Shown here piece after piece: positions 9,864 to 17,552 of a stretch of 64,000 bases of DNA (positions are counted from its first letter, which is position 1; each line of letters starts with the position of its first letter). The DNA comes from Parapedobacter defluvii (GTDB taxonomy: Bacteria; Bacteroidota; Bacteroidia; Sphingobacteriales; Sphingobacteriaceae): the NCBI RefSeq assembly GCF_014642075.1, contig NZ_BMIK01000010.1:380-64379 (forward strand), written 5' to 3'. Under the pieces are notes generated by a model. It was not told the origin of the DNA. It was given only the letters and a program-made list of their open reading frames with translations, and did no database searches. The translations under genes were made by a program, and so were the position numbers.

Positions 9864-9913
9864 TTTTTGCTACCAACCTTTTTCGCACGATGCAAAATGA
9901 ATACGTAACTTTG
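9864..9913 (+). promoter_or_regulatory. Promoter of second LuxR-type two-component operon
   Basis: TTTTTGCTAC at 9864 and TAACTTTG at 9906-9913, spaced exactly as in the promoter at 6894-6943; AAC follows the first box one base later in both. The second regulator's ATG is at 9956, giving a leader of roughly 35 nt. The intervening DNA is less conserved, so the two boxes look like the functional parts. Confidence 0.6.
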
Positions 9914-9955
9914 TGTCGATTAACAACAATCAATTAACTTTATAGTTAACAACCA

Positions 9956-10594
9956 ATGCACCAAAAACAAAATCGTTTAGCTGTCATTTTTGACGATCAT
10001 TTGTTATTTGTTGAATCATTTGCAGCCATGTTGGAACAGTTGGCCTTGTTTGACACCGTTATGGGCTTTACAGGAGAGAAGGCGTACAAAAGCTACCTCA
10101 CAAAATATTATCACACCCTTACTTATTGCTTTCTTGATTATTATTTGCCCAACCGGAACGCGCTGCCCCTGATCGAAGAAACTCGACGCATCAACAAACA
10201 ATCGCGTATAATCATCGCGAGCAGCGTCACCTCGCCCGCGGTTATTGATCATATCCGTACATTTCTGCCTAACGGGTTCATCAGCAAATCTTCCAGCTCA
10301 GACATCATTGTGGAATGTATCAGGCATATAGAACGCAGCGAACCTTATTTGTGTCCGGAGATCCGAGCACGGATTCCCCAACCGGATCTCCCGCCGGCTG
10401 CTATCCGATTTACTGCCAGAGAGATTGAAGTCCTTCAGTTGTTTGCATTGGGTCTGTCTGTCGCTGAAACCGCTGAAAAAACGAACCTGAGTAAACATAC
10501 CATAATTTCTCATCGCCGAAAATTGATGCAGAAAACAAATTCTACATCCATCACCCAATTATTGGCGTATGCCCGTCTGCATGAATTGATCTAA
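9956..10594 (+). CDS. LuxR/NarL-family response regulator (paralogue of 6988 gene)
   Basis: 212 residues, closely similar along its length to the regulator at 6988. The receiver domain has VIFDDH, the phosphoacceptor Asp in CFLDYYLP, IIASS and the Lys of ISKSSS. The LuxR-type DNA-binding domain begins FTAREIEVLQLFALGLS and continues KHTIISHRRKLM. The recognition helix differs little from its paralogue, so the two may bind overlapping sites. The partner kinase begins at 10623, 28 bp downstream, with no terminator between. Confidence 0.93.
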   Translation: MHQKQNRLAVIFDDHLLFVESFAAMLEQLALFDTVMGFTGEKAYKSYLTKYYHTLTYCFLDYYLPNRNALPLIEETRRINKQSRIIIASSVTSPAVIDHIRTFLPNGFISKSSSSDIIVECIRHIERSEPYLCPEIRARIPQPDLPPAAIRFTAREIEVLQLFALGLSVAETAEKTNLSKHTIISHRRKLMQKTNSTSITQLLAYARLHELI

Positions 10595-10622
10595 TTGTTA
10601 CCACGAAAACTAATTGCAATTC

Positions 10623-12581
10623 ATGAACATTAAAATTGACCGCATCAAAATAGTTGTTGAGCTTCAAGCCCTGTTTTTCTTTCTGACGATGGGAATGGGA
10701 CAAATGGTAAGCGCCCAACAGATATCGCGGGAAAAGCTTGCCTTCGAAAAACTGAATAATGACTACCATTTACAACGATTGACGGCTGATCAATACCTAA
10801 CTAAGGCCGATTCTTTAGTTCACCAACTACTATCTGAAGGCAAGCGTTTTGAGACCAACGAATTGGTCGACCTGCTCCGTCTCTATGAAGAAATCGCATG
10901 GAACGACCCCAAACATGGCCGTGACCGTGTCAACTACTTCTACCTGTTTTTCAACAATGCACGAATGGCGAAACAAAAGGGAGCTTCCATTTATTATGCC
11001 GAAAAGATTGCGGAAGCCTATAAAGGCATTGGCGAAGAACATCCGCTGATCGCGCAACTGCAACTAACCAAAATCTACCAAGAACTAAGGTTATACGATA
11101 AAGTTATCGCCGTATTCAACACCGAGCGCAACTACCTGGAAAGCTTACCGGGGCTCTTGCGACAAGGGCTTGTCGACAACTCCGTTGGACTAAACGCCAT
11201 GTATATCCTATCACCTGTTACGATGGGATATATCAAAATGAATGATACGCTATCCGTATACAAAACAGCATTGCTGGCCAAAGAAATCGGCACCATACTG
11301 AAAAGGAGCGACACACTCAGTAGGCCGCAATTGTTGTACAATGATTTATTGATGATTGACATCGAACTCTCCGTTGCCAACTTCGAACGTCGATACGACG
11401 ATGCCGGAGAACTCCTAAACCGCATGGAGCAACTGAAAACCATATACAAAGACCAAGCGACCAACTTTATCGACATTAATCTGATACGCTTCCGTATCGA
11501 ACACTACCTGCGATTGGCTAACAAGGACAGCCTAGGGTACTATATTGAAAAATACGCGTCTTCACCAAATTTCGGCAAAAGCCAAAGCGCCGAAGTTTCT
11601 GAATTCAAGGCCAAATTAGCGATCCTAACTAACGACTACCGGAGTGCCTACGAATGGCTTTCCGATGCGCTGCAATATGAGCGCGATGTGCATGCAAACC
11701 TGATGGCCGAATCGAGCAATCTGCTTTATGCGTTTACGCAAGCCGAACACAACGCCATTGCCCTTCAACGGGCCGAACAAGTGAAACAAGAACGCACACG
11801 CTGGCTGGTTATCATCTCTGCCATTGCAGCGATAAGCGTATTGACTATTTACCTGACTATGCTGCGCCGCAGCCGCAAGGCAAAAGAACAGATTGATGCG
11901 CTCAACAATGCCGCCAACCTACAGGTAATCGCAATGGAGGAGGCAAAGCGTCAAGCGATAAAGGACGAGCAGCAGCGGCTTGGGCAAGACCTTCACGACG
12001 GCCTTTCCGCGTCCATGGCCGCCATCCGCCACAAATTAGAGATACTGGCCATGGATGCCGGTGATGCGGTACTGAAAAGCGAACTGAGCACCCTGCAATC
12101 GGAGGTCACCCTTGCTTACGAAGCAGCCCGAAACAAAAGCCACGAATGGTTCAACGCCAGCGAGGAGCAAGACGAACAATCTTTTGAACAACGGATTAAA
12201 CTATTAGTAGACAGCGCATTACCTGAAAGCCGATACAACAAATCCATTCACATCGATGACGGCGCATTGTCTCACGTGGGTATGGACACGCGGATTGCGT
12301 TGCTCCGAATCGTACAAGAAGCTGTAACCAATATCATCAAGCATGCCAAAGCAAAAGAAGTCAATATCTTAATTTATCAAGAAACAGACAACCTCGTGTT
12401 GTCCATAAAAGATAACGGACGGGGAGGGGAAATTCACAAATTGAAAAACAGTAGGCCATCGTTAGGCTTAAAATCCATTTGGCGTCGTGTGGAATACCTA
12501 AACGGCAAGGCAGACCTCCATTCCGGCAACAACGGAACAGAAATTGTAGTAACTATACCGCTCAAAATAAACCAACATTGA
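10623..12581 (+). CDS. Sensor histidine kinase (HisKA_3/NarX-like), paralogue of 7667 gene
   Basis: 652 residues from ATG 10623 (a TTG three codons earlier is less likely). A signal-like hydrophobic N-terminus ends near MVSAQQ. Then comes a helical extracytoplasmic region of about 360 residues that aligns with the first kinase (both have LLRLYEEIAWN or LLHHLKLYQNIAWN, and DQATNFIDIN or DQATGFIDYN). One membrane segment (TRWLVIISAIAAISVLTIYL), a coiled coil, the H-box GQDLHDGLSAS and an ATPase domain (QEAVTNIIKHA, DNGRGGE) follow. The sensor halves have diverged more than the catalytic halves, which suggests different signals feeding similar outputs. Confidence 0.9.
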   Translation: MNIKIDRIKIVVELQALFFFLTMGMGQMVSAQQISREKLAFEKLNNDYHLQRLTADQYLTKADSLVHQLLSEGKRFETNELVDLLRLYEEIAWNDPKHGRDRVNYFYLFFNNARMAKQKGASIYYAEKIAEAYKGIGEEHPLIAQLQLTKIYQELRLYDKVIAVFNTERNYLESLPGLLRQGLVDNSVGLNAMYILSPVTMGYIKMNDTLSVYKTALLAKEIGTILKRSDTLSRPQLLYNDLLMIDIELSVANFERRYDDAGELLNRMEQLKTIYKDQATNFIDINLIRFRIEHYLRLANKDSLGYYIEKYASSPNFGKSQSAEVSEFKAKLAILTNDYRSAYEWLSDALQYERDVHANLMAESSNLLYAFTQAEHNAIALQRAEQVKQERTRWLVIISAIAAISVLTIYLTMLRRSRKAKEQIDALNNAANLQVIAMEEAKRQAIKDEQQRLGQDLHDGLSASMAAIRHKLEILAMDAGDAVLKSELSTLQSEVTLAYEAARNKSHEWFNASEEQDEQSFEQRIKLLVDSALPESRYNKSIHIDDGALSHVGMDTRIALLRIVQEAVTNIIKHAKAKEVNILIYQETDNLVLSIKDNGRGGEIHKLKNSRPSLGLKSIWRRVEYLNGKADLHSGNNGTEIVVTIPLKINQH

Positions 12582-12588
12582 ATCTCAA

Positions 12589-14079
12589 TCACCACCTACC
12601 TCCTGCTCCACCTCCGCCACTGCTACCTCCGCCGAAGCTGCCGCTGCTGCCCCCGCCGGAGGAAGAGCCGCTTCCTGAGGATGACGATGAACGGTGTACC
12701 TTTTTCGGGATTACAACCGTGCCCAGCGAAACCCGGTAATCACAAAATGCACATTCCTCGATGCGTTCACCTTCACCCGGAGCACTGTAGGTTGCTGCTT
12801 TGATGGTTTTCACATATGGCTTTTTCAAGGTGCGGTAGTGGCATGAAGGACATTCGGAGAAGTTTTTCTTACGTAATCCGTCCCATCCCACTGTCTTAAT
12901 TTCACCGGTTTGCACATGCTCCCAGATTTGGTAGCTGCGCGACAGGATTTTCTCTTCACTGAGTTGCCCGTTGTCTAACAAGTCTGTTTTTGTTTTCAAC
13001 TGATCGCGGTCCAGCCGTTTCCAATTGCCCGAATCATCGGGCGGTATAAACCTCACCTGCATTGCATTCCTGCGCTTCAGAAATACGAGCAGGCCAACCA
13101 ATGACAGGGGCGATAGCAACAGGGGTAGTATCATCCAGCGGTGATAAGTTGCCAGTGCTGAAAGGCGGTTTTTGTCATCGCGGTATGCCTTTCGGATGTA
13201 CTCCTCACCTTTTGAATACTTGATCGCAATCGCCAGGCTACCACCCACCGCCAGGTACCACGGAATCAGGTTTGCCTGAAAAATGACTTCCGGTTGCATC
13301 CCCGTAAACCACAAGGCAAATACCCCGATAAACAAGATCATCAGCATGCATCCGCATCCACCAACCGCAGCTATTCCATTCTGCCCGACGGATTTATATC
13401 GCTTATTCTTTACGACCTTTCTTTCCGCAACATATCCGATCCACTTCATCGCGATAAAGGTCAATACGATGATCATCAACGAATAGCCCCCTACATCCTG
13501 GTAGCGGTAGAAAAACGACTGTTGCCGCATTTCTGCCTGTAATTCATCCGTGCTTTCGGGGTTCAGGAGGATATCCCGGATGGCCGAAATCGCTGCCAGC
13601 ATACCCGCATCGTAGTTGCCCAGCCGGAATTCGGGCACTAAATATTGCTCCCCGATCCGTTTCAGCAGCGCATCGGGCAGCACCGCCTCCGTTCCATAGC
13701 CCGTAATGAACCGGTAGGCCCTACGTTCCGTTGCAATGAACAAGAGCAGTCCATTGTCGTTTTCCCGTTTACCGATGCCCCAGGTCTGGAAAAGCTCCAG
13801 CGCAAATTCAAAATCATCGTCGCCCACAAAATCAGAAATCGCCACAATCGCCACTTCTGCCGTTGTCTGTCCCTCTATTTCACGTGCCAACGCATTCAGG
13901 GAATCTACCGTATAACCACTCAGTATGTTTTCGGGATTACTGACGAAAAAATCCTGTCCCTGTTGTTTCGGATTCGGTATCGCTGTTAGGCTGTATTGAG
14001 CAACCGCCACCGGGCACATCATCGCGCATAATAGCAACCCATGAATAAGCGTGAACGTTATTTGCCGGATTAACATCAT
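12589..14079 (-). CDS. TPM-domain membrane protein with zinc ribbon and Gly/Ser-rich tail (YgcG-like)
   Basis: 496 residues from ATG 14079 (in-frame TTG at 14085 rejected). A signal peptide ends near AVAQ. A TPM domain (about 45-180; LNALAREIEGQTTAEVAIVA, DNGLLLFIATERRAYRFITG) predicts a periplasmic or membrane-anchored domain of the kind linked to photosystem repair and phosphatase-like proteins. Four hydrophobic segments lie at about 205-345. A cytoplasmic CxxC pair set (SECPSCHYR and EECAFCDYR, about 425-460) looks like a zinc ribbon. The last 35 residues are Ser/Gly-rich and end GGAGGRW, as in many TPM proteins. The function of this family is poorly defined. It is convergent with the second kinase gene, 7 bp apart. 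Confidence 0.85.
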   Translation of the reverse strand: MMLIRQITFTLIHGLLLCAMMCPVAVAQYSLTAIPNPKQQGQDFFVSNPENILSGYTVDSLNALAREIEGQTTAEVAIVAISDFVGDDDFEFALELFQTWGIGKRENDNGLLLFIATERRAYRFITGYGTEAVLPDALLKRIGEQYLVPEFRLGNYDAGMLAAISAIRDILLNPESTDELQAEMRQQSFFYRYQDVGGYSLMIIVLTFIAMKWIGYVAERKVVKNKRYKSVGQNGIAAVGGCGCMLMILFIGVFALWFTGMQPEVIFQANLIPWYLAVGGSLAIAIKYSKGEEYIRKAYRDDKNRLSALATYHRWMILPLLLSPLSLVGLLVFLKRRNAMQVRFIPPDDSGNWKRLDRDQLKTKTDLLDNGQLSEEKILSRSYQIWEHVQTGEIKTVGWDGLRKKNFSECPSCHYRTLKKPYVKTIKAATYSAPGEGERIEECAFCDYRVSLGTVVIPKKVHRSSSSSGSGSSSGGGSSGSFGGGSSGGGGAGGRW

Positions 14080-14082
14080 CGC

Positions 14083-14090
14083 CAAAGATA
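14083..14090 (-). promoter_or_regulatory. -7 element of the TPM gene promoter
   Basis: TATCTTTG on the minus strand matches TAnnTTTG and ends only 4 bp before the ATG at 14079, so the transcript would have almost no leader. No clear -33 element is seen. Confidence 0.4.
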
Positions 14091-14140
14091 AAGATTCCCA
14101 AGGCGAAGGGAATAGCCGAAAACAGGGGTATTTCAGCTAG

Positions 14141-14170
14141 TTGGAATTGCGCATAGAATTGATACCTTCG
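14141..14170 (+). promoter_or_regulatory. Candidate promoter of methyltransferase gene
   Basis: TTG (14141-14143), 19 bp, then TACCTTCG (14163-14170): one mismatch to the -7 consensus with normal spacing. It abuts the ATG at 14172, so either the transcript is leaderless (starting at the second ATG, 14175) or this match is fortuitous. Confidence 0.3.
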
Positions 14171-14171
14171 C

Positions 14172-14978
14172 ATGATGTCACTGCACCCGGATTATTTAGA
14201 AAAGAACCGGAATTCCTGGAATAAACGGGCTGAACTGCATTTCAATTCCCGGTTTTATGATGTAAAGGGTTTTTTGAAAGGAAAATCATCATTGAAATCA
14301 ATAGAGCTTGGATTATTGGGCGACGTGCGAGGAAAAAAGGTATTGCACCTTCAATGCCATTTCGGGCAGGATTCGCTTTCCCTCGCCAGAATGGGCGCGG
14401 AAGTAACCGGCATCGATCTATCGGATAAAGCCATCGATTACGCCCGTAAACTAGCTCAGCAAATACAGCACGATGCAACATTCATTTGCTGCGACATCTA
14501 TGATTTACCCAATCATTTACATGAAAAATTTGATATCGTTTTCGCATCGTATGGAACAATCGGCTGGCTCCCGGATTTGAACCAATGGGCATACATTGTT
14601 TCTCATTTCATGAAAGCCGATGGAAAATTCGTCTTTGTAGAATTTCATCCCTATATCTGGATGTTTGACGATGACCTGAACGAAATCACCTACAATTACT
14701 TCAAAGACACTCCGATTGTAGCTATTAAAGATCTTTCCTACACAGACGGAAAACCCGACGGTCAACTCACGGATATTTCCTGGAACCACAGCTTAAGCGA
14801 AGTAATCCGTTCACTGATCGGCAGTGGATTGCAAATTCAATCGTTTGAAGAATTTGATTATTCGCCCTACGACATTTTTGTCGGTTCCATGGAAGCCGAG
14901 AACGGAAAATTCCGCATCAAAAAATGGGGAAATAAAATCCCCCTCGTCTACTCACTTGTTGCAACGAAATCCCAATAA
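14172..14978 (+). CDS. SAM-dependent class I methyltransferase
   Basis: 268 residues. The Rossmann-type SAM-binding motif I is VLHLQCHFGQDSLSLARMGA (about 55-75), followed by the acidic strand end GIDLSD and the motif II/III region ATFICCDIYDL. This is the Methyltransf_11/25-like fold; the substrate cannot be told. Two adjacent ATGs (14172 and 14175) can both serve as start. It stands alone between a divergent TPM gene and a convergent phosphodiesterase operon, so context gives no clue to the substrate. Confidence 0.85.
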   Translation: MMSLHPDYLEKNRNSWNKRAELHFNSRFYDVKGFLKGKSSLKSIELGLLGDVRGKKVLHLQCHFGQDSLSLARMGAEVTGIDLSDKAIDYARKLAQQIQHDATFICCDIYDLPNHLHEKFDIVFASYGTIGWLPDLNQWAYIVSHFMKADGKFVFVEFHPYIWMFDDDLNEITYNYFKDTPIVAIKDLSYTDGKPDGQLTDISWNHSLSEVIRSLIGSGLQIQSFEEFDYSPYDIFVGSMEAENGKFRIKKWGNKIPLVYSLVATKSQ

Positions 14979-15013
14979 CGGTGGGACGCTGCCCGATCGG
15001 AACGGGCGTTCAC

Positions 15014-15041
15014 AAAAAACCCGGAGAATACTCCCCGGGTT
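15014..15041 (-). terminator. Rho-independent terminator of the phosphodiesterase operon
   Basis: On the minus strand, arms AACCCGG (15041-15035) and CCGGGTT (15024-15018) pair around a 10-nt loop and are followed by a run of six Ts. It lies 44 bp after the stop of the minus-strand gene at 15085. The plus-strand reading lacks a T-run, so it mainly serves the minus-strand operon. Confidence 0.8.
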
Positions 15042-15084
15042 CTCAGGTTACCAAGCTTCGACTGCTTGTACGCAGCGAGAGGTG

Positions 15085-15972
15085 TTAGTTTTTCGTAGTA
15101 AGAAAGTTGACCAATGCCTGTGGGTAGTCTGTCTGCACGATGTTCACGAGTGGCATCCGGTCAAAAAAACCTTCGAAATCACCCTCTTTTTCTAGGGCGG
15201 TACGGTCGGCATTGCCCAGTGAATTGGCCCATACCCGTACTCCTCTATCCCGCATGTCCCGGGCGAGCTCATCGCTGTAAAACGAATCATCAATATGGAT
15301 CACCCGCACACGCGGTTCGTTCAGGAGGGTATAGACCATCTCTGCATTGCGCGCACGCGGCATCACCTTAATTTCAGGATTGCGGGAAAGGCAACGGGGC
15401 ACCCATGTCGGATCGTACAGAAAAAACAATACCTGCCGCTCCATATGGAGTTGCTCCACAATTTGGTAACATGCTTCCGCAGCCTCCTCTGTATCCGCCT
15501 TGAAATCGATATCCACCAGCACATCACCTTTCACTGCCTCCAATGCTTCCTGAAATGTCGGGATACGCCACGCCGTAGGTTTTCCGTCAAACAGCAGATG
15601 GAGCCTTTTCAATTCACTTAGCGTCAGGTCTGCTACATTACCTTTCCCATCGGTTGTACGGTCTACCGTCCGGTCATGTAATACCACCAAGTGTCCATCT
15701 TTGGATTGCCTGACATCCAGCTCCAGAACCGCTGCCCCGGCCTGTACCGCCGCTTTAAAAGCAGGCAGCGAATTTTCAGGATGAGACACGTGGTTTCCCC
15801 TATGGGAAGCCACCAGCACCTGATCGGGTTGGTATAGAAAGATACGAAGCAGCGAATCCGTGCGGATCTGACCATACCCCACCGAAGTGAAAAATAGGAC
15901 TAGCAACCCCGTCGACAGGAAACCGCGTCTTTCGGCTTTCCGGCCGTAATTCATTTGAAATCTGTACATCAT
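15085..15972 (-). CDS. Glycerophosphodiester phosphodiesterase, secreted
   Basis: 295 residues from 15972 (an in-frame Met at 15954 is an alternative start). A hydrophobic signal ends near VGYGQ. The GDPD TIM-barrel motifs are present: SHRGNHVSHPENSLPAF (His57, Glu66) and ELDVRQSKDG (Glu84, Asp86), then HDRTVDRTT (His99). The family hydrolyses glycerophosphodiesters to glycerol-3-phosphate and an alcohol, using divalent metal. Here it is the last gene of an operon with SusD and SusC (8-bp gap), so it probably acts in the periplasm or at the surface on an imported phosphodiester such as a glycerophosphoryl glycan, teichoic-acid fragment or phospholipid head group (inference). Confidence 0.92.
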   Translation of the reverse strand: MMYRFQMNYGRKAERRGFLSTGLLVLFFTSVGYGQIRTDSLLRIFLYQPDQVLVASHRGNHVSHPENSLPAFKAAVQAGAAVLELDVRQSKDGHLVVLHDRTVDRTTDGKGNVADLTLSELKRLHLLFDGKPTAWRIPTFQEALEAVKGDVLVDIDFKADTEEAAEACYQIVEQLHMERQVLFFLYDPTWVPRCLSRNPEIKVMPRARNAEMVYTLLNEPRVRVIHIDDSFYSDELARDMRDRGVRVWANSLGNADRTALEKEGDFEGFFDRMPLVNIVQTDYPQALVNFLTTKN

Positions 15973-15980
15973 TATTGATT

Positions 15981-17540
15981 TTAATAACCTGTATTCTGTG
16001 GGAATTCACCTGTGCTCAAATCAAGCTGCTGTTGGGGAATGGGCCTTATTGCATGGTAGTCTGCAATGTTTGAGGCACCATTCGCGTTGTACCGTTTCAC
16101 ACGTTCAACGAGTTTTCCCGTGCGTGCTAAGTCCATCCACCGCTTCTCTTCGCCTCCAAGTTCGCGGGCACGCTCGTCCAGCACAATATCCAAATTAATG
16201 TCAGCCGCATCGACGGGTTCCAGCGATGTACCTGGTTTCGATGCCCGCCGCCGTACCGCATTCAGGTATTCCGCTGATTTGACCGGATTTCCGGCAAGCA
16301 GGTATCCTTCAGCTGCCAATAAATAGGTTTCTGACAAGCGGTAGACAAAAAAATCCCGGAATCCGGCAAGGTCCTGCACACTCGCACGGGTGGGGTCGTC
16401 GTGCTTCTTGATCCCCCAGTGCATGTTGACTCCATTGGGTGCCGTGGTAGAGAATACGCCGGGTGCAATTTCCCACACCACCGTGTCGCCTATTGCCTTA
16501 CCTGCGGGCAACGTTGCGGGGTTGTTGTAAAACCAATGGCGACGGAAGGTAACGTCGAAACGGGTATCATTTTCCTCAAACAATCCGATGAAGAACGGCG
16601 TGGGCCTGAACCGGGCATACGGGCGTCCTCCCTGGTTCACATCGCGCGCCAGTCCGGCAAATTGGTCGTATGCAGGCGTAAAAAATGCATGGCCCTGATT
16701 ACCGGATCCATTGTTAAGCACCTCTTTCGTATACTGCACAGCGAATACAATTTCCTTGTTTTCCTGATTGTTATAGTCAAATACCGATGCGTAGCTATCC
16801 AACAGGCCGTAGGGCCCTTCATCGATCACCTGTTCAGCGGCTTGTGCGGCAGCGGCATTTTCGCCGAGTAGCAGCAATACGGCAGCCAGTTGGTGCAGAG
16901 CAGCGCCTCTGGACACCCTGCCGTACGCAGCAGGCGTCCAGTCCAAATGATCCACTGCAAACTGGGTATCCTCCTTCATGTGCTGCCAAATCTCTGTCTT
17001 CGGCGTACGCCCCGCGTCGGTGATGACACCTTTGGTTTCCTTATCTGTCCACACCACGTCACCAAACTGCAGGGTAAGCCAATAGTAAAAGTGCGCACGC
17101 AAAAATCGCACCTCTGCACGGTACTGGTCCTTCAGCTTGTCGGGAATATCCACGGCATCAACACGTTCCAATACGGCATTCGCCCCGTTGATGGCCCGGT
17201 AACAGCGGGACCACACATCGTATAGGTAGGACAGGGACGGGTCCAGCTCCGTGCTGTATAAATCCATCGATTTATATCCACCATCCTTTCCATGCATAAA
17301 TAGATCAGTGCCGAACGTGGTCAATGTAAACCCCTGCTGGGATCCATACAGGTCGCGCAGCACAGAATAGACACCGTTTACCCCGTCGCGGATGCCATTA
17401 GGGGTATTATACAGCATGTCCGGTGTAGCTTCAGACAACGGCTTTTCTTCCAGGCTGCAAGAAAACGCTGTAAAACTCACTATCAGGCAAATCAGCACCC
17501 GATACAGGGTGGATATTGTTAAATTACGTTGTTTTGACAT
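15981..17540 (-). CDS. SusD/RagB-family outer-membrane lipoprotein
   Basis: 519 residues. The lipobox FTAFSC places the lipidated Cys near residue 28. The typical SusD N-terminus (SEATPDMLYNTPNGIRDGVN), the TPR-like helical core (AEVRFLRAHFYYWLTLQFGD) and the C-terminal signature (YLLAAEGYLLAG, LDERARELGGEEKRWMDLAR) are all present. SusD proteins sit on the cell surface, cap the SusC channel and bind the ligand. It lies 12 bp after susC and 8 bp before the phosphodiesterase gene. The ligand is unknown; the partner enzyme suggests a glycerophosphodiester-containing molecule. Confidence 0.95.
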   Translation of the reverse strand: MSKQRNLTISTLYRVLICLIVSFTAFSCSLEEKPLSEATPDMLYNTPNGIRDGVNGVYSVLRDLYGSQQGFTLTTFGTDLFMHGKDGGYKSMDLYSTELDPSLSYLYDVWSRCYRAINGANAVLERVDAVDIPDKLKDQYRAEVRFLRAHFYYWLTLQFGDVVWTDKETKGVITDAGRTPKTEIWQHMKEDTQFAVDHLDWTPAAYGRVSRGAALHQLAAVLLLLGENAAAAQAAEQVIDEGPYGLLDSYASVFDYNNQENKEIVFAVQYTKEVLNNGSGNQGHAFFTPAYDQFAGLARDVNQGGRPYARFRPTPFFIGLFEENDTRFDVTFRRHWFYNNPATLPAGKAIGDTVVWEIAPGVFSTTAPNGVNMHWGIKKHDDPTRASVQDLAGFRDFFVYRLSETYLLAAEGYLLAGNPVKSAEYLNAVRRRASKPGTSLEPVDAADINLDIVLDERARELGGEEKRWMDLARTGKLVERVKRYNANGASNIADYHAIRPIPQQQLDLSTGEFPQNTGY

Positions 17541-17552
17541 GGTTTCTAGTTT

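Noticed and set aside
9640-9900. Plus-strand 86-residue frame between the two-component operons
   Set aside because: It runs through the second operon's promoter boxes and has no homology-like pattern; the minus-strand 54-residue frame is more convincing.
6988-12581. Lower GC than the flanking loci, considered as a mobile island
   Set aside because: No integrase, transposase, tRNA or flanking repeat is seen; gene content is ordinary for the phylum.
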